A stretch of 17,520 bases of DNA from Candidatus Atribacteria bacterium (GCA_003561145.1 PWXL01000247.1:1-17520), one strand, 5' to 3'; numbered from the stretch's first letter, positions 6,526 to 14,744 are shown. Program-made: numbers and translations. Notes: generated from the letters alone by a model not told the origin.

Positions 6526-7475
6526 GGGCGAATAAAACCGAAAGGTTGAGAGCCTGTTTCCCCACAAGGGCCTATCAGGCGTGCCCTGACATAAGCACAC
6601 TCTGTGTCCCGGTAACAAAAGACTGCTCCACTCCCTACTATGTCGCTTGTATCGGTTATCCATTCCACCTCGTTCCATGCTGATCCTTCGAGAGTGATGG
6701 TATAACGCTCCTCATCCACCAGGATCCGTTCCACCCGCGGAGCCAAAGCTTTTCCCGAGCGTCCAGGTTCCCTGCAGAAAAAGAAGGTACCCCCCCGCAG
6801 GGTACGGCGAAGTGACTTTTCGGAAAGCTCCTCCATGAGCATGACCTGGTAATTACCGAAGAGATGTTCTGCGCGGTGAGAGTCGTCATTACTGAATCCC
6901 CATACCGGTCTTGCCGGCATGGTACGTCCAAGCACTCTGTCCCAGGTCAACCGGTCCGTGGGAAAACGGTCACCCTGGTTGAATACTTCGAGACCAAGCA
7001 ATATGCCGTAGCGCTTAAAAAAATCCACATACCAACCGGGTTTTTCACCACTGCGGCCAGGGTGGTAAAACATGGCGAGTCCGTGATTGGATGCAATTTC
7101 GCTCAAACCTTCTTCCAATTCTTCTTTGCTCAATCCCGGAGGGCTGTGATCATAGCCGTTCAACAGGCTTCCGACATCGTTGAACTGGAAAATCTCATTC
7201 CCCTGTACGGCTAACATTCCCAGTTGTGCCGGATCCCTGTCCCACATATTCCACGGCCAGGTAATACCTTCGATATAATGATCGTGTTCGGTTATGGCCA
7301 GAATTGAATACCCTGCTTCATGGTAAGCATCAATAACATCAGCGGGGTCCATACGGCCATCGCTTCTCGTAGTGTGTGCGTGGAAGTTCGCCCGGTAATG
7401 CCGTATGCGGTCCCAGTCAATTCCCCTGTAAGGATTAACCGCCAATTGGGTGGAGGAATTGGTTCGTTCTGCCAT
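6516..7475 (-). CDS. PHP-domain metal-dependent phosphoesterase
   Basis: A 319-residue soluble protein. The N-terminal ~235 residues carry PHP-fold metal ligands in order: FHAHTTRSDG (H32, H34), ITEHDH (E63, H64, H66), QGNE (E94), YHPG (H138) and SNDDSH (D197 or D198, H200). The family hydrolyses phosphate esters with two or three bound metals; known branches include histidinol phosphatase, polymerase exonuclease domains and YciV-type nucleases. The last ~80 residues form a beta-rich tail of unknown role. I chose the ATG at 7475, with GCAGGAG just upstream; in-frame ATGs at 7535 and 7541 lack Shine-Dalgarno sites and sit at or before the predicted transcription start. The substrate is unknown, and no helicase, polymerase or histidine-pathway neighbour helps. 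There is no signal peptide. Confidence 0.88.
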   Translation of the reverse strand: MAERTNSSTQLAVNPYRGIDWDRIRHYRANFHAHTTRSDGRMDPADVIDAYHEAGYSILAITEHDHYIEGITWPWNMWDRDPAQLGMLAVQGNEIFQFNDVGSLLNGYDHSPPGLSKEELEEGLSEIASNHGLAMFYHPGRSGEKPGWYVDFFKRYGILLGLEVFNQGDRFPTDRLTWDRVLGRTMPARPVWGFSNDDSHRAEHLFGNYQVMLMEELSEKSLRRTLRGGTFFFCREPGRSGKALAPRVERILVDEERYTITLEGSAWNEVEWITDTSDIVGSGAVFCYRDTECAYVRARLIGPCGETGSQPFGFIRPYE

Positions 7476-7540
7476 GGCTACTCCTGCTTTCCTTGTCGTG
7501 GTGGTGAGGTCGTCCCCCTCCTCCCCGAAGCTCATTACCA

Positions 7541-7549
7541 TTTATAGCA
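7541..7549 (-). promoter_or_regulatory. Extended -10 promoter of the PHP gene
   Basis: On the minus strand TGCTATAAA (7549-7541) fits an extended -10 (TGnTATAAT). No good -35 lies 17 bases upstream (TGGAAT), which extended -10 promoters tolerate. Transcription would start near 7534, about 59 bases before the ATG at 7475. Confidence 0.4.
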
Positions 7550-7653
7550 GATTCAGTGTTGACATTCCAGTAAGGAGATGATTTGCCGCGCATTTCAGGA
7601 CTTGCCATTTATTTCCTCCTGGCAACGTGGTTGTTGGAGCACCTTCTGTGATC

Positions 7654-7683
7654 TTTCAATTTCTCTGGGCAACATATTATAAT
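7654..7683 (+). promoter_or_regulatory. Promoter of the GH65 phosphorylase gene
   Basis: A perfect TATAAT (7678-7683) with TTTCAA (7654-7659) 18 bases upstream on the plus strand. Transcription would start near 7690, leaving a leader of about 100 bases before the ATG at 7792. A GGCAAC box in the spacer could allow repression. Confidence 0.5.
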
Positions 7684-7791
7684 GAGAAGGAAATTTTACA
7701 GATAATCCACTCCCCAGGTACACCAGGGGCATCAGAACATGAACGTCAGGGAAGATGAGTGAGGGAGCGTTAGAGATAAGGGGAGGACACA

Positions 7792-10107
7792 ATGGAAATT
7801 TGCCCGGGTATCTATACGAGGAGTGGTTGGGAGATCGAAGAACGCTCTTTCAAAGCTCACCGTTTCGCTGATCAAGGCACAATTTTTCTGGTAGGAAACG
7901 GCCACCTTGGATACCGCGGAACATTTTCCGATTGGGAGGCTGATCGTTTTGTCGCCCTCACCGTAGCCGGAACGTACCATACCGCCCGGCAAGGCTGGCC
8001 GGAACTGGTTACAGCTCCCAACCCCCTTTTTACCCGCTTACTGCAGAATGGTGGAATAGTGTCTCCATTGAACCGCCCTCTTCAAAAATACCTGTATCGC
8101 CTTGACCTTTCCTGCGGCCTCCTTGTCCGCTCTATGATTTTCCGCACAGAAGAAGGTGATGTGCTTGAACTCGAGGAAGAACGCTTTGCCAGTATTCACT
8201 GTCTCCCTCTTCTTCACACGAGATTGAAAGTGCGTTTGAAGAAAGGTGGTCCACTCACGCTGGATACAGGCATTGACTCTGTCGTTTGGAGCCTCCATGG
8301 AAAGCACTTCACCGAATGGAACCTTACTGAAAGAGACCATGGTATGCTTACCGCTTCTGCTTCCACTCCGGAAGGGAAACTGAGCCTCTCGGTAGCTGAG
8401 GGATGTAATATCGTGGGCACTTCTCCCCTTCAAAAACGCATCATACGTGAAGATGGAAAACTGTTACGCCGTTTTTCCTGCGTTCTTGCACCCGGTGGTG
8501 AAATAATCATCGAAAAGACCGCAGCTGTTATGTCCACCTTCGATTCCCCGCATCCATACCAGGAAGCTTGTTCCCTTGTGCACGCAGCCATGCAGAAAAG
8601 CTTTGAACAATCGCTCGAGCAGCAGCGTTCTTCCTGGGCAGAGAAATGGAAACGCATGGATATTGCAATAGAGGGAGACCTGCGGGCTCAAGCTGCCCTA
8701 CGGTATTGTCTCTACCATAACCTGATCGCTGCTCCATTCCATACCGACCGGCTCCCACTGGGTGCAAGAGGGTTATCCTGCCAGGCTTACCAGGGAGCCG
8801 CTTTTTGGGATCAGGAGGTGTTCAACCTTCCAGTTTTTTGCCATACCATGCCTGAAGTAGCCCGCAACCTACTCGTTTTTCGTCATCGCACCTTGCCCGG
8901 CGCCCGAGAGAAAGCGAAACGCTTGGGTTACCGGGGAGCTTTTTATCCATGGATGAGCGGTGAAAGCGGTGAAGAACTCTGTCCATCGTATTTTTTCACC
9001 GATCCCCTGACAGGGCGTTCTCTCAGGAATCATTTCAATGACTGGCAAATACACATTTCACCGGATATTTCGTGGGCAATCTGGAAGTACTGGGAAACCA
9101 GCGGTGACAATGAATACCTGAGTCAGCATGGAGCTGAAATCTTGTTCGAGGTCGCCCGGTTTCTTACTTCTTTCCTCTACTTGCGTACAAACACCGGAAC
9201 CCTCCATGGCGTGCGTGTGCTCGGCCCGGATGAGTGGCACGAAAATGTCGACGATAACGCTTTTACCAACTACATGGTACGGTTCGCTCTGGAAAAGGCT
9301 GCCCTGATTTGGAAATGGATGGAAGTAAACGCCCCGCGGAAACTGGCTGACCTGATGTCCTCTCATAACTTCACTCCCGATGAAGCGGTGCAATGGAAGG
9401 AAGACGCCGCACACGTCTTCCTTCCTACCCCACACCCCGCAAGCGGTCTGATCGAACAGTTCCGGGGATATTTCGATCTCGAGGATATTGATCCTATAAA
9501 TCTTTCCAAACGGCTCCTTCATCCTGATGAATACTGGGGATGGCCCGCGGGAATCGCGGTGGAAACACAGGTAACCAAGCAAGCGGACGTCCTGCAGCTT
9601 TTTTCCATGGATAAAACACTTTTTGACCCGTATATCTGGGAGTCCAACTACCTCTATTATGAACCGCGTTCATCTCACCATTCCTCATTGAGCTACTTTG
9701 CCCACGCCCTTGTAGCCTCCTGGATCGGCCGCACGGATGAAGCATACAGCTATTTTACACGCTGTACTACCGTTGACCTTTGCTCCTCTCAGAACCCGGT
9801 GGTAGGAGGGACCTTTATCGGCGGCATTCACACCGCCGCTTGCGGGGCCGCCTGGCAAATAGCAGTGCGTGGATTTGCCGGCTGCGAAATAAACCGCCAA
9901 GGGCTGGCCTTTTCACCATCTCTGCCTAAGCGCTGGACAAGCATAACCTTTCCCTTGTGCTGGCAAGGGTGTCATCTGTTGATACATGTTGAAAAAAGCA
10001 TGGTGCGTGCAACATCAGCACCCGGCAACGCTCAGCAGGTGCCCCTCCGTGTTACGAACAGGGAAAAAATGCTCCATCCCGGGGAAACCTGGGAATGCCG
10101 GAGATGA
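7792..10107 (+). CDS. Glycoside hydrolase family 65 disaccharide phosphorylase
   Basis: A 771-residue cytoplasmic enzyme of GH65, which splits alpha-glucosyl disaccharides with phosphate to give beta-glucose 1-phosphate and glucose. Layout: N-terminal beta-sandwich (about 1-270, with FLVGNGHLGYRG), helical linker, (alpha/alpha)6 barrel (about 300-690) and a small C-terminal beta domain. Key segments are ARGLSCQAYQGAAFWDQE at 325-342, the catalytic-acid motif GPDEWHENVDDNAFTNY with E481, KQAD at 596-599, and YYEPRSSHHSSLS at 622-634. The H-S-S stretch is the phosphate-binding signature of GH65 phosphorylases rather than of the family's hydrolases. Maltose, kojibiose, nigerose or trehalose could be the substrate; sequence motifs alone do not decide. 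GGGAGG at 7781-7786 precedes the ATG. No beta-phosphoglucomutase or sugar transporter lies in the window, although the two commonly accompany GH65 genes. The stop is 5 bases from the end of the convergent operon. Confidence 0.93.
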   Translation: MEICPGIYTRSGWEIEERSFKAHRFADQGTIFLVGNGHLGYRGTFSDWEADRFVALTVAGTYHTARQGWPELVTAPNPLFTRLLQNGGIVSPLNRPLQKYLYRLDLSCGLLVRSMIFRTEEGDVLELEEERFASIHCLPLLHTRLKVRLKKGGPLTLDTGIDSVVWSLHGKHFTEWNLTERDHGMLTASASTPEGKLSLSVAEGCNIVGTSPLQKRIIREDGKLLRRFSCVLAPGGEIIIEKTAAVMSTFDSPHPYQEACSLVHAAMQKSFEQSLEQQRSSWAEKWKRMDIAIEGDLRAQAALRYCLYHNLIAAPFHTDRLPLGARGLSCQAYQGAAFWDQEVFNLPVFCHTMPEVARNLLVFRHRTLPGAREKAKRLGYRGAFYPWMSGESGEELCPSYFFTDPLTGRSLRNHFNDWQIHISPDISWAIWKYWETSGDNEYLSQHGAEILFEVARFLTSFLYLRTNTGTLHGVRVLGPDEWHENVDDNAFTNYMVRFALEKAALIWKWMEVNAPRKLADLMSSHNFTPDEAVQWKEDAAHVFLPTPHPASGLIEQFRGYFDLEDIDPINLSKRLLHPDEYWGWPAGIAVETQVTKQADVLQLFSMDKTLFDPYIWESNYLYYEPRSSHHSSLSYFAHALVASWIGRTDEAYSYFTRCTTVDLCSSQNPVVGGTFIGGIHTAACGAAWQIAVRGFAGCEINRQGLAFSPSLPKRWTSITFPLCWQGCHLLIHVEKSMVRATSAPGNAQQVPLRVTNREKMLHPGETWECRR

Positions 10108-10112
10108 ATGTA

Positions 10113-11411
10113 TTACCCTCCCCCCGGTCCCCGAACCACGACCGTTGGAACATTGAAATATTCACGGGCAACCCGCTGAATGTCTCCCGCATCAACATCT
10201 TCTACTTCATTGACAAGCGTATCGACGTAGTCAAATCCCCGCCGCATCGTTTCCATCCACCCCAACCTCCAGGCACGCCCTGACCGGGTCTCCTGGGCCA
10301 AAAGATGTTCTCCGATCACTATATTGCGGGCACGGGCGATCTCTTCTTCCCCTACCACTTCTTGCTTGAGTGCTTCTATTACCTCCTGCATAGCTTCAAT
10401 TGCTTCTTCCTCATTGCCCGGATCAACGATCGCATAGCCAACCAGATGACTGGGGTGCATACGGGTGGGATAGAAGGAAAATGCAGAATACGCAAGCCCG
10501 CGCCGTCCACGGACTTCCAGGAATAAGCGCGAACTCCCCCCATGACCCAACAACGCGTTGATTACCCGCATTGCCGCGTAATCAGGATGCGCAGCAGGCG
10601 GAGCCGGATATCCCACCATGAGCCAGGTTGAATAGATGGCGGCCTCTTCGCTTACCTGCTCCGGTTCATCGGGCGCTTTCTCAGGCAAAGAATGATAATC
10701 GGGTACCGGGGCGTCTCTGATTCCTGCAAACAACTGCTCTATTTTCCCTCGCATGGATTCGATTTCGAAATTCCCCACCAGCGAGACAACGATATTTTCA
10801 CCCACCCAGTGACGATGAAAAAATTCTACCAGTTTTTCTCTTGTAATGGATGATACAGCCTCTTCCCTACCGCTCTCAGCCAATCTATAAGAATGATCGC
10901 GGTAAAACACTTCCCGGAAGGTATCATACAAGGCGACAAAAGGCTCATCCCGGCTACGCCGTATATCTTCGATGAACAGAACCTGTTCCCGCTTGACTTC
11001 GTCTGCGGGGAAAACCGGTTCTGTGAGTATTTCAGATAGTATCTCCAGGGCCGAGAGAAAAGTTTCGCCCGGGGCACGCAGGGAAAGACCGGTAAAGTCA
11101 GGTAATATCTGCACCCCGAAGGCTGCCCCCAAGTCATCGAAAGCAACGGCTATTTCAGCAGCATCCCGTTTCATGGTCCCCTTGTCCAGACTCCTGGCAA
11201 GCAACCTGCTGATACCGGCATTTTCCTCTTCCTCGTAAAGCATTCCCCCTCGTTGAAACAGCTCAAGAGCGATGATATCCACAAGGTGGTTCTCTTCCAA
11301 GATAAGAGTAATACCGTTATCCATCACCCAAGCGGCAGGTTTCGCTGCTGTATGCACCGGAATGACAAGTGCAGCACATAACACAATCACTACCAGAAAT
11401 ACTCTCATCAT
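10113..11411 (-). CDS. Exported M16 peptidase homologue lacking the zinc site
   Basis: A 432-residue M16 (pitrilysin/processing-peptidase) protein with a signal peptide in residues 1 to about 22 and two M16 halves. The catalytic HxxEH is destroyed: aligning AGISRLLARSLDKGT with the AGIAHFLEHMLLKGT of its neighbour replaces H, E and H by R69, A72 and R73. The C-terminal half keeps the glycine-rich GHGGSSRLF loop and an R...Y pair (RRGLAYS) typical of the family. This is the pattern of the non-catalytic subunit in M16 heterodimers, such as the alpha subunit of mitochondrial processing peptidase, so I infer that it shapes substrate binding for the active partner. It overlaps the partner's stop by ATGA; a second ATG at 11408 has better spacing (7 against 4 bases) from GGAGG at 11420-11416. 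It is the last gene of the operon. Confidence 0.92.
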   Translation of the reverse strand: MMRVFLVVIVLCAALVIPVHTAAKPAAWVMDNGITLILEENHLVDIIALELFQRGGMLYEEEENAGISRLLARSLDKGTMKRDAAEIAVAFDDLGAAFGVQILPDFTGLSLRAPGETFLSALEILSEILTEPVFPADEVKREQVLFIEDIRRSRDEPFVALYDTFREVFYRDHSYRLAESGREEAVSSITREKLVEFFHRHWVGENIVVSLVGNFEIESMRGKIEQLFAGIRDAPVPDYHSLPEKAPDEPEQVSEEAAIYSTWLMVGYPAPPAAHPDYAAMRVINALLGHGGSSRLFLEVRGRRGLAYSAFSFYPTRMHPSHLVGYAIVDPGNEEEAIEAMQEVIEALKQEVVGEEEIARARNIVIGEHLLAQETRSGRAWRLGWMETMRRGFDYVDTLVNEVEDVDAGDIQRVAREYFNVPTVVVRGPGGG

Positions 11412-12730
11412 TCCACCTCCTTCAAGGGACGGAGTACAGCCAGCAAGTAATCATCGGTGGAAAGGTACTTTCGGCTCACTTCTAATACCTCGCAAACAGT
11501 CACCCGGTGCACACCTTCCAGGTATCCGCGCAAGTATTGGAGATTGTTCGAAACCCCAAAATACCCGTACTGGTTTCTTCTCCCTGATGCTCCTTCCATG
11601 GAAAAAAGAAGAGAGCTTGCTATCATGGTGCGTGCCCTCTCCATTTCTTCCTCGGTAGGCCCTTCTTCCAGGAATCTTCCGATCTCTTCCCGAACAGCCG
11701 ATTTCGCCATCTCTTGGTTTTCCGGAGAGACAATTACCCTCACCATGGCAGCGCCGGCATCGGGGAGAGGGAGATATGACGAACTGATAGAGCTTACCAA
11801 ACCCTGTTCTTCCCGTACCGAACGGTACAGGCGGGAGCTTCGCCCCCCACCGAGAATAGATACAGCCATCGAAAGCGCGTACGCTTCCTGAGTTTCTTCC
11901 TGTGAAGGTGCGTGAAACCCCATCATCCAGTACACACTGCGAATATCCGCTTCTTCTTCAGCCAGTCGCACTCCTTTCAACGGTGGCTCTGAAGGTCTGT
12001 AAACCCGGGGAGGCTGTCCCACCGGTACATTTTCGAACCATTTTTTCGCTTGTGCAATGACCGATTCAGCATCAATATCACCGGTTATTATGAGCAACAT
12101 ATTTTCCGGATGATAGTGTTCCTCGTAAAAGCGTATGAGATCTTCCCGGCCAAGCTCCTTCACCACCTCACGGTAGCCTATGATGGGTCTTCCGTAAGGA
12201 TGATGATCAAAAAGGCTTTCATAAAAAAGGCGTGCCACCCGGCTGCCAGGAGAGTCTTCCCGCTCGTCAATCTCCCGTAACACCACTTCACGTTCCCGTG
12301 TGAATTCCTGAGGATCAAAAGAAGGGTTGAGCATTATATCCGCAAGTACATCCAAACCCTCTTTCCAAAAATGCCCGGGCAGGGTTAAAAAATAATAGGT
12401 ATATTCAAAAGAGGTGGCTCCGTTCATACGCCCCCCCAGTGATGCAATTTCTTCCTGGATGCGCCCCGGGGGGCGGGTCTCGGTTCCCTTGAGGAGCATA
12501 TGCTCCAGAAAATGTGCGATTCCCGCTTCTTCTTCCTCCTCGTGTGCCGAACCAACCGCTACCCACACACCCATTGATACAATGCCCGGACCGGGTACTT
12601 CTTCCACCAGGATTCGAAATCCATTGTCCAACACTTCCTCTCGGTACTCAAATTCCACAGCGCCGGCCTCCGCCAATAACATAACGGCAAAGAATATAAT
12701 TATCATGAACGCAATACCCATTCGCATCAT
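11408..12730 (-). CDS. Exported M16 zinc peptidase, catalytic partner
   Basis: A 440-residue M16B-type metallopeptidase with a signal peptide in residues 1 to about 24 (likely cut after AGA). The zinc motif HFLEH is intact at H73, E76 and H77, and a third ligand E153 lies 76 residues after H77 in VVLREIDE, the standard spacing. The C-terminal half has GGGRSSRLYRSVREEQGL, the family's substrate-binding region. It would cleave peptides or unfolded proteins outside the cytoplasm; there is no lipobox. The start is ATG 12730, seven bases after GAGGAGG and overlapping the stop of the upstream ATPase as ATGA. An upstream ATG at 12841 would remove the signal peptide and lie deep inside that ATPase gene. 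It is paired with the zinc-less M16 gene and follows a peptide importer. Confidence 0.95.
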   Translation of the reverse strand: MMRMGIAFMIIIFFAVMLLAEAGAVEFEYREEVLDNGFRILVEEVPGPGIVSMGVWVAVGSAHEEEEEAGIAHFLEHMLLKGTETRPPGRIQEEIASLGGRMNGATSFEYTYYFLTLPGHFWKEGLDVLADIMLNPSFDPQEFTREREVVLREIDEREDSPGSRVARLFYESLFDHHPYGRPIIGYREVVKELGREDLIRFYEEHYHPENMLLIITGDIDAESVIAQAKKWFENVPVGQPPRVYRPSEPPLKGVRLAEEEADIRSVYWMMGFHAPSQEETQEAYALSMAVSILGGGRSSRLYRSVREEQGLVSSISSSYLPLPDAGAAMVRVIVSPENQEMAKSAVREEIGRFLEEGPTEEEMERARTMIASSLLFSMEGASGRRNQYGYFGVSNNLQYLRGYLEGVHRVTVCEVLEVSRKYLSTDDYLLAVLRPLKEVE

Positions 12731-13809
12731 GACAATTCCTCCTCTCTTTCCAATAGGTGACAGGCGACTTTTCTCCCTTTCTGTTTTTCCTCGAGCTGAG
12801 GATGGTCCCTCTTCCCGCACACCGGTTTCGCCTTCGGGCACCGGTCAAAAAAGCGGCAACGTGGCACAGGGTCAACCGACTGCAGTATGCCTCTCTTGAT
12901 CGGAACTTCACCCCTTTTCTTCCGCGGATCAGGTATCGGTACCGCTTCCAGCAGGGCCCTGGTATAGGGATGAAGAGGGCTGGTTATGACGTTTTCCGTA
13001 TCTCCCTCCTCCACGATCTTTCCAAGGTACATTACCGCAATCCGATCCGCCATGTAGCGGGCAACCGCCAGATCATGAGTAATAAACAAAACACTGGTTG
13101 TGAATTCCTTTTGTAACTCGAGCATTAATTCCATTATGCCGGCACGGATTGATACATCCAGCATGGACGTGGGTTCGTCCGCAACCAGGTATCGGGGGTT
13201 CAATACCAGGGCTCGTGCCAGTGCTACGCGCTGACGCTGGCCCCCCGACAATTCATGAGGAAAACGAAACAGAAATCCTTCTGGAGGCGTAAGACCAACC
13301 CTGCTCATGATTACAAGTACTCGTTCTTCCCGTTCGGTTGGAAGAGTATCATGATGAACAAAAAGAGGTTCGCTCACAATATCAAAGACGGTCATGCGGG
13401 GATTCAAGGATTCATAGGGATCCTGGAAAATCATTTGTACTTTTTGGCGAAATTGACGGGCTGCACGTTTGGACAATCCTGCTATATCCAGCGAATGTGA
13501 ATCTTCTTGCAACACGATTGAACCCCCGGTAGGCTGACTGAGCTTCACCAATAATTTACCGGTTGTCGTCTTCCCGCAACCCGATTCTCCCACCAAGGCA
13601 AGAGTTTTCCCGGGAACAAGCGTGAAATCTATCCCATCAACGGCGTGAACAAAATGCCTCGGACGGCTGAAAAAACCACCCTGTACCGGGAAGTGCTTGG
13701 TTAATTTTTTCACCACGAGGGCATTCGATGAGTGGAGATACTCAGGATCGGTGGAGTTTTGCTTTCCTCTTCCACCGTTGCCCTCACCCGGGATGATAGC
13801 ATGCCACAT
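12727..13809 (-). CDS. Peptide ABC importer ATPase, OppF/DppF type
   Basis: An ATPase of about 360 residues driving uptake through the neighbouring permeases. Motifs: Walker A GESGCGKTT at 74-82, Q-loop near Q129, signature LSGGQ at 187-191, Walker B YLVADE at 207-212, H-loop H245, then the oligopeptide C-terminal domain (LHPYTRALLEAVP). Four cysteines at 318, 324, 331 and 350 match the conserved Cys set of this domain, reported to hold a 4Fe-4S cluster in dipeptide importers. The start is uncertain. I take ATG 13809, overlapping the OppD-type gene by 26 bases, although its Shine-Dalgarno is poor; the first ~28 residues (glycine-rich) may not be translated. More distal in-frame ATGs at 13869 and 14019 lie well inside the preceding gene and lack support. 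Confidence 0.93.
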   Translation of the reverse strand: MWHAIIPGEGNGGRGKQNSTDPEYLHSSNALVVKKLTKHFPVQGGFFSRPRHFVHAVDGIDFTLVPGKTLALVGESGCGKTTTGKLLVKLSQPTGGSIVLQEDSHSLDIAGLSKRAARQFRQKVQMIFQDPYESLNPRMTVFDIVSEPLFVHHDTLPTEREERVLVIMSRVGLTPPEGFLFRFPHELSGGQRQRVALARALVLNPRYLVADEPTSMLDVSIRAGIMELMLELQKEFTTSVLFITHDLAVARYMADRIAVMYLGKIVEEGDTENVITSPLHPYTRALLEAVPIPDPRKKRGEVPIKRGILQSVDPVPRCRFFDRCPKAKPVCGKRDHPQLEEKQKGRKVACHLLEREEELS

Positions 13810-14740
13810 GGTGGTTTTCGGCCAATTCCACAAAAGGCGGTTCCTCCTTCCGGCATCTGGATGTCGCATGTGCGCACCGTGGGTGAAAGCGGCAGCCCGG
13901 GGGAGGGAAGATGAGGCTGGGAGGTTCACCCGGGATAACTTGCAAGGGCTTCCTTGGACCGTACACTGATGGAAAGGAAAGCATAAGTCCGCGGGTATAG
14001 GGATGACGGGGGTGGTCAAATATTCCGACTGTCGGCCCCTGTTCCACGAGCTTCCCGGCGTACATCACCGCGAGCCAGTCACTGACCTCGGCAATAACCG
14101 CGATGTCGTGTGTAATATATACCATGCTCATATCCAGCTCATCCCTTACTTTTCTTAATTGCCGCAAAATACGGTCTTGCATGATGACATCAAGAGCTGT
14201 GGTGGGCTCATCAGCCACAACTACCGCAGGCCGACAGGCAAGTGCCATGGCGATCACCACTCTCTGGCGCATCCCTCCACTCAACTGGTGTGGATAACAA
14301 TCCATGATATGAGGATCAAGCCCCACCAGTTCTATAAGTTCGGCAACCCGGCTACGCCCTTTTCCCGTCTCGAGTGCTGCATCGTGAGCGACCATCGCTT
14401 CCAAAATCTGTTCCTCTACCCGGTACACTGGATTGAGCACATTCATGGCCGCCTGGAAGACGAGTGAAACGCCTTCCCAGCGTACACGGCGCATCTTTTC
14501 CTCTCCGTACTGCAAAATATCATCCCCGCGAAAAAACACATGCCCCCCCACAATGTGAGCATTGTCAGGCAACACCTTGAGCAAGACCGAAGCAACTGAA
14601 GACTTGCCGCACCCGGACTCACCAAGTAACCCCAGTGTTTCTGCTTCTTTGAGGCGGAAACTTATCCCGTCCACGGCTCGAACGGGGCCTTCCCGGGTAT
14701 CATAATGCATAATCAAATTGTCGACGCGCACCAGGTCCAT
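13784..14740 (-). CDS. Peptide ABC importer ATPase, OppD/DppD type
   Basis: A 318-residue ATPase, partner of the OppF-type subunit. Motifs: Walker A GESGCGKSS at 40-48, Q-loop Q96, signature LSGGM at 153-157, Walker B VVVADE at 173-178, H-loop H211, and the oligopeptide C-terminal domain (HPYTRGLMLSFP) with cysteines 283, 289, 296 and 314 in the GCRFHPRC...C...C pattern that may bind an iron-sulfur cluster. The start is ATG 14740 with GGAGG seven bases upstream; only four bases separate it from the permease stop, so the two are co-translated. Order and type (DppBCDF) suggest peptides as substrate, but nickel or sugar-oligomer importers share this architecture. Confidence 0.96.
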   Translation of the reverse strand: MDLVRVDNLIMHYDTREGPVRAVDGISFRLKEAETLGLLGESGCGKSSVASVLLKVLPDNAHIVGGHVFFRGDDILQYGEEKMRRVRWEGVSLVFQAAMNVLNPVYRVEEQILEAMVAHDAALETGKGRSRVAELIELVGLDPHIMDCYPHQLSGGMRQRVVIAMALACRPAVVVADEPTTALDVIMQDRILRQLRKVRDELDMSMVYITHDIAVIAEVSDWLAVMYAGKLVEQGPTVGIFDHPRHPYTRGLMLSFPSVYGPRKPLQVIPGEPPSLIFPPPGCRFHPRCAHATSRCRKEEPPFVELAENHHVACYHPG

Positions 14741-14744
14741 GGAC

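Larger units (their letters stand above)
7476..7791. promoter_or_regulatory. Divergent regulatory region between PHP and GH65 genes
   Basis: This 316-base gap holds no convincing gene. It contains the PHP promoter on the left, the GH65 promoter on the right, and a run of related boxes: TTGCC at 7583-7587, TTGCCA at 7602-7607, TGGCAA at 7620-7625 (the last two form an inverted repeat with 12 bases between), and GGCAAC at 7668-7673 in the spacer of the GH65 promoter. These could be operator half-sites of a local sugar-responsive regulator; none is encoded in the window. Confidence 0.45.

Noticed and set aside
7618..7632. Catabolite-response (cre) site TGGCAACGTGGTTG
   Set aside because: Only the left half and central CG match; the right half lacks the required CA, so it is better read as one of the GGCAA boxes.
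7595..7792. Small minus-strand reading frame in the PHP-GH65 gap
   Set aside because: No Shine-Dalgarno site, no recognisable composition or motif, and it covers the promoter region of GH65.
8038..8433. Long minus-strand reading frames inside the GH65 gene
   Set aside because: Shadow frames of a gene whose plus-strand frame has full GH65 motifs; no family features on the minus strand.
12731..12841. Longer start for the active M16 peptidase
   Set aside because: It would bury the signal peptide behind 37 charged residues and overlap the ATPase gene by over 100 bases; ATG 12730 has a strong Shine-Dalgarno site.
13810..14019. N-terminal extension of the OppF-type ATPase up to an ATG at 14019
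   Set aside because: It lies wholly inside the preceding ATPase gene, has no Shine-Dalgarno site and encodes sequence foreign to the family.
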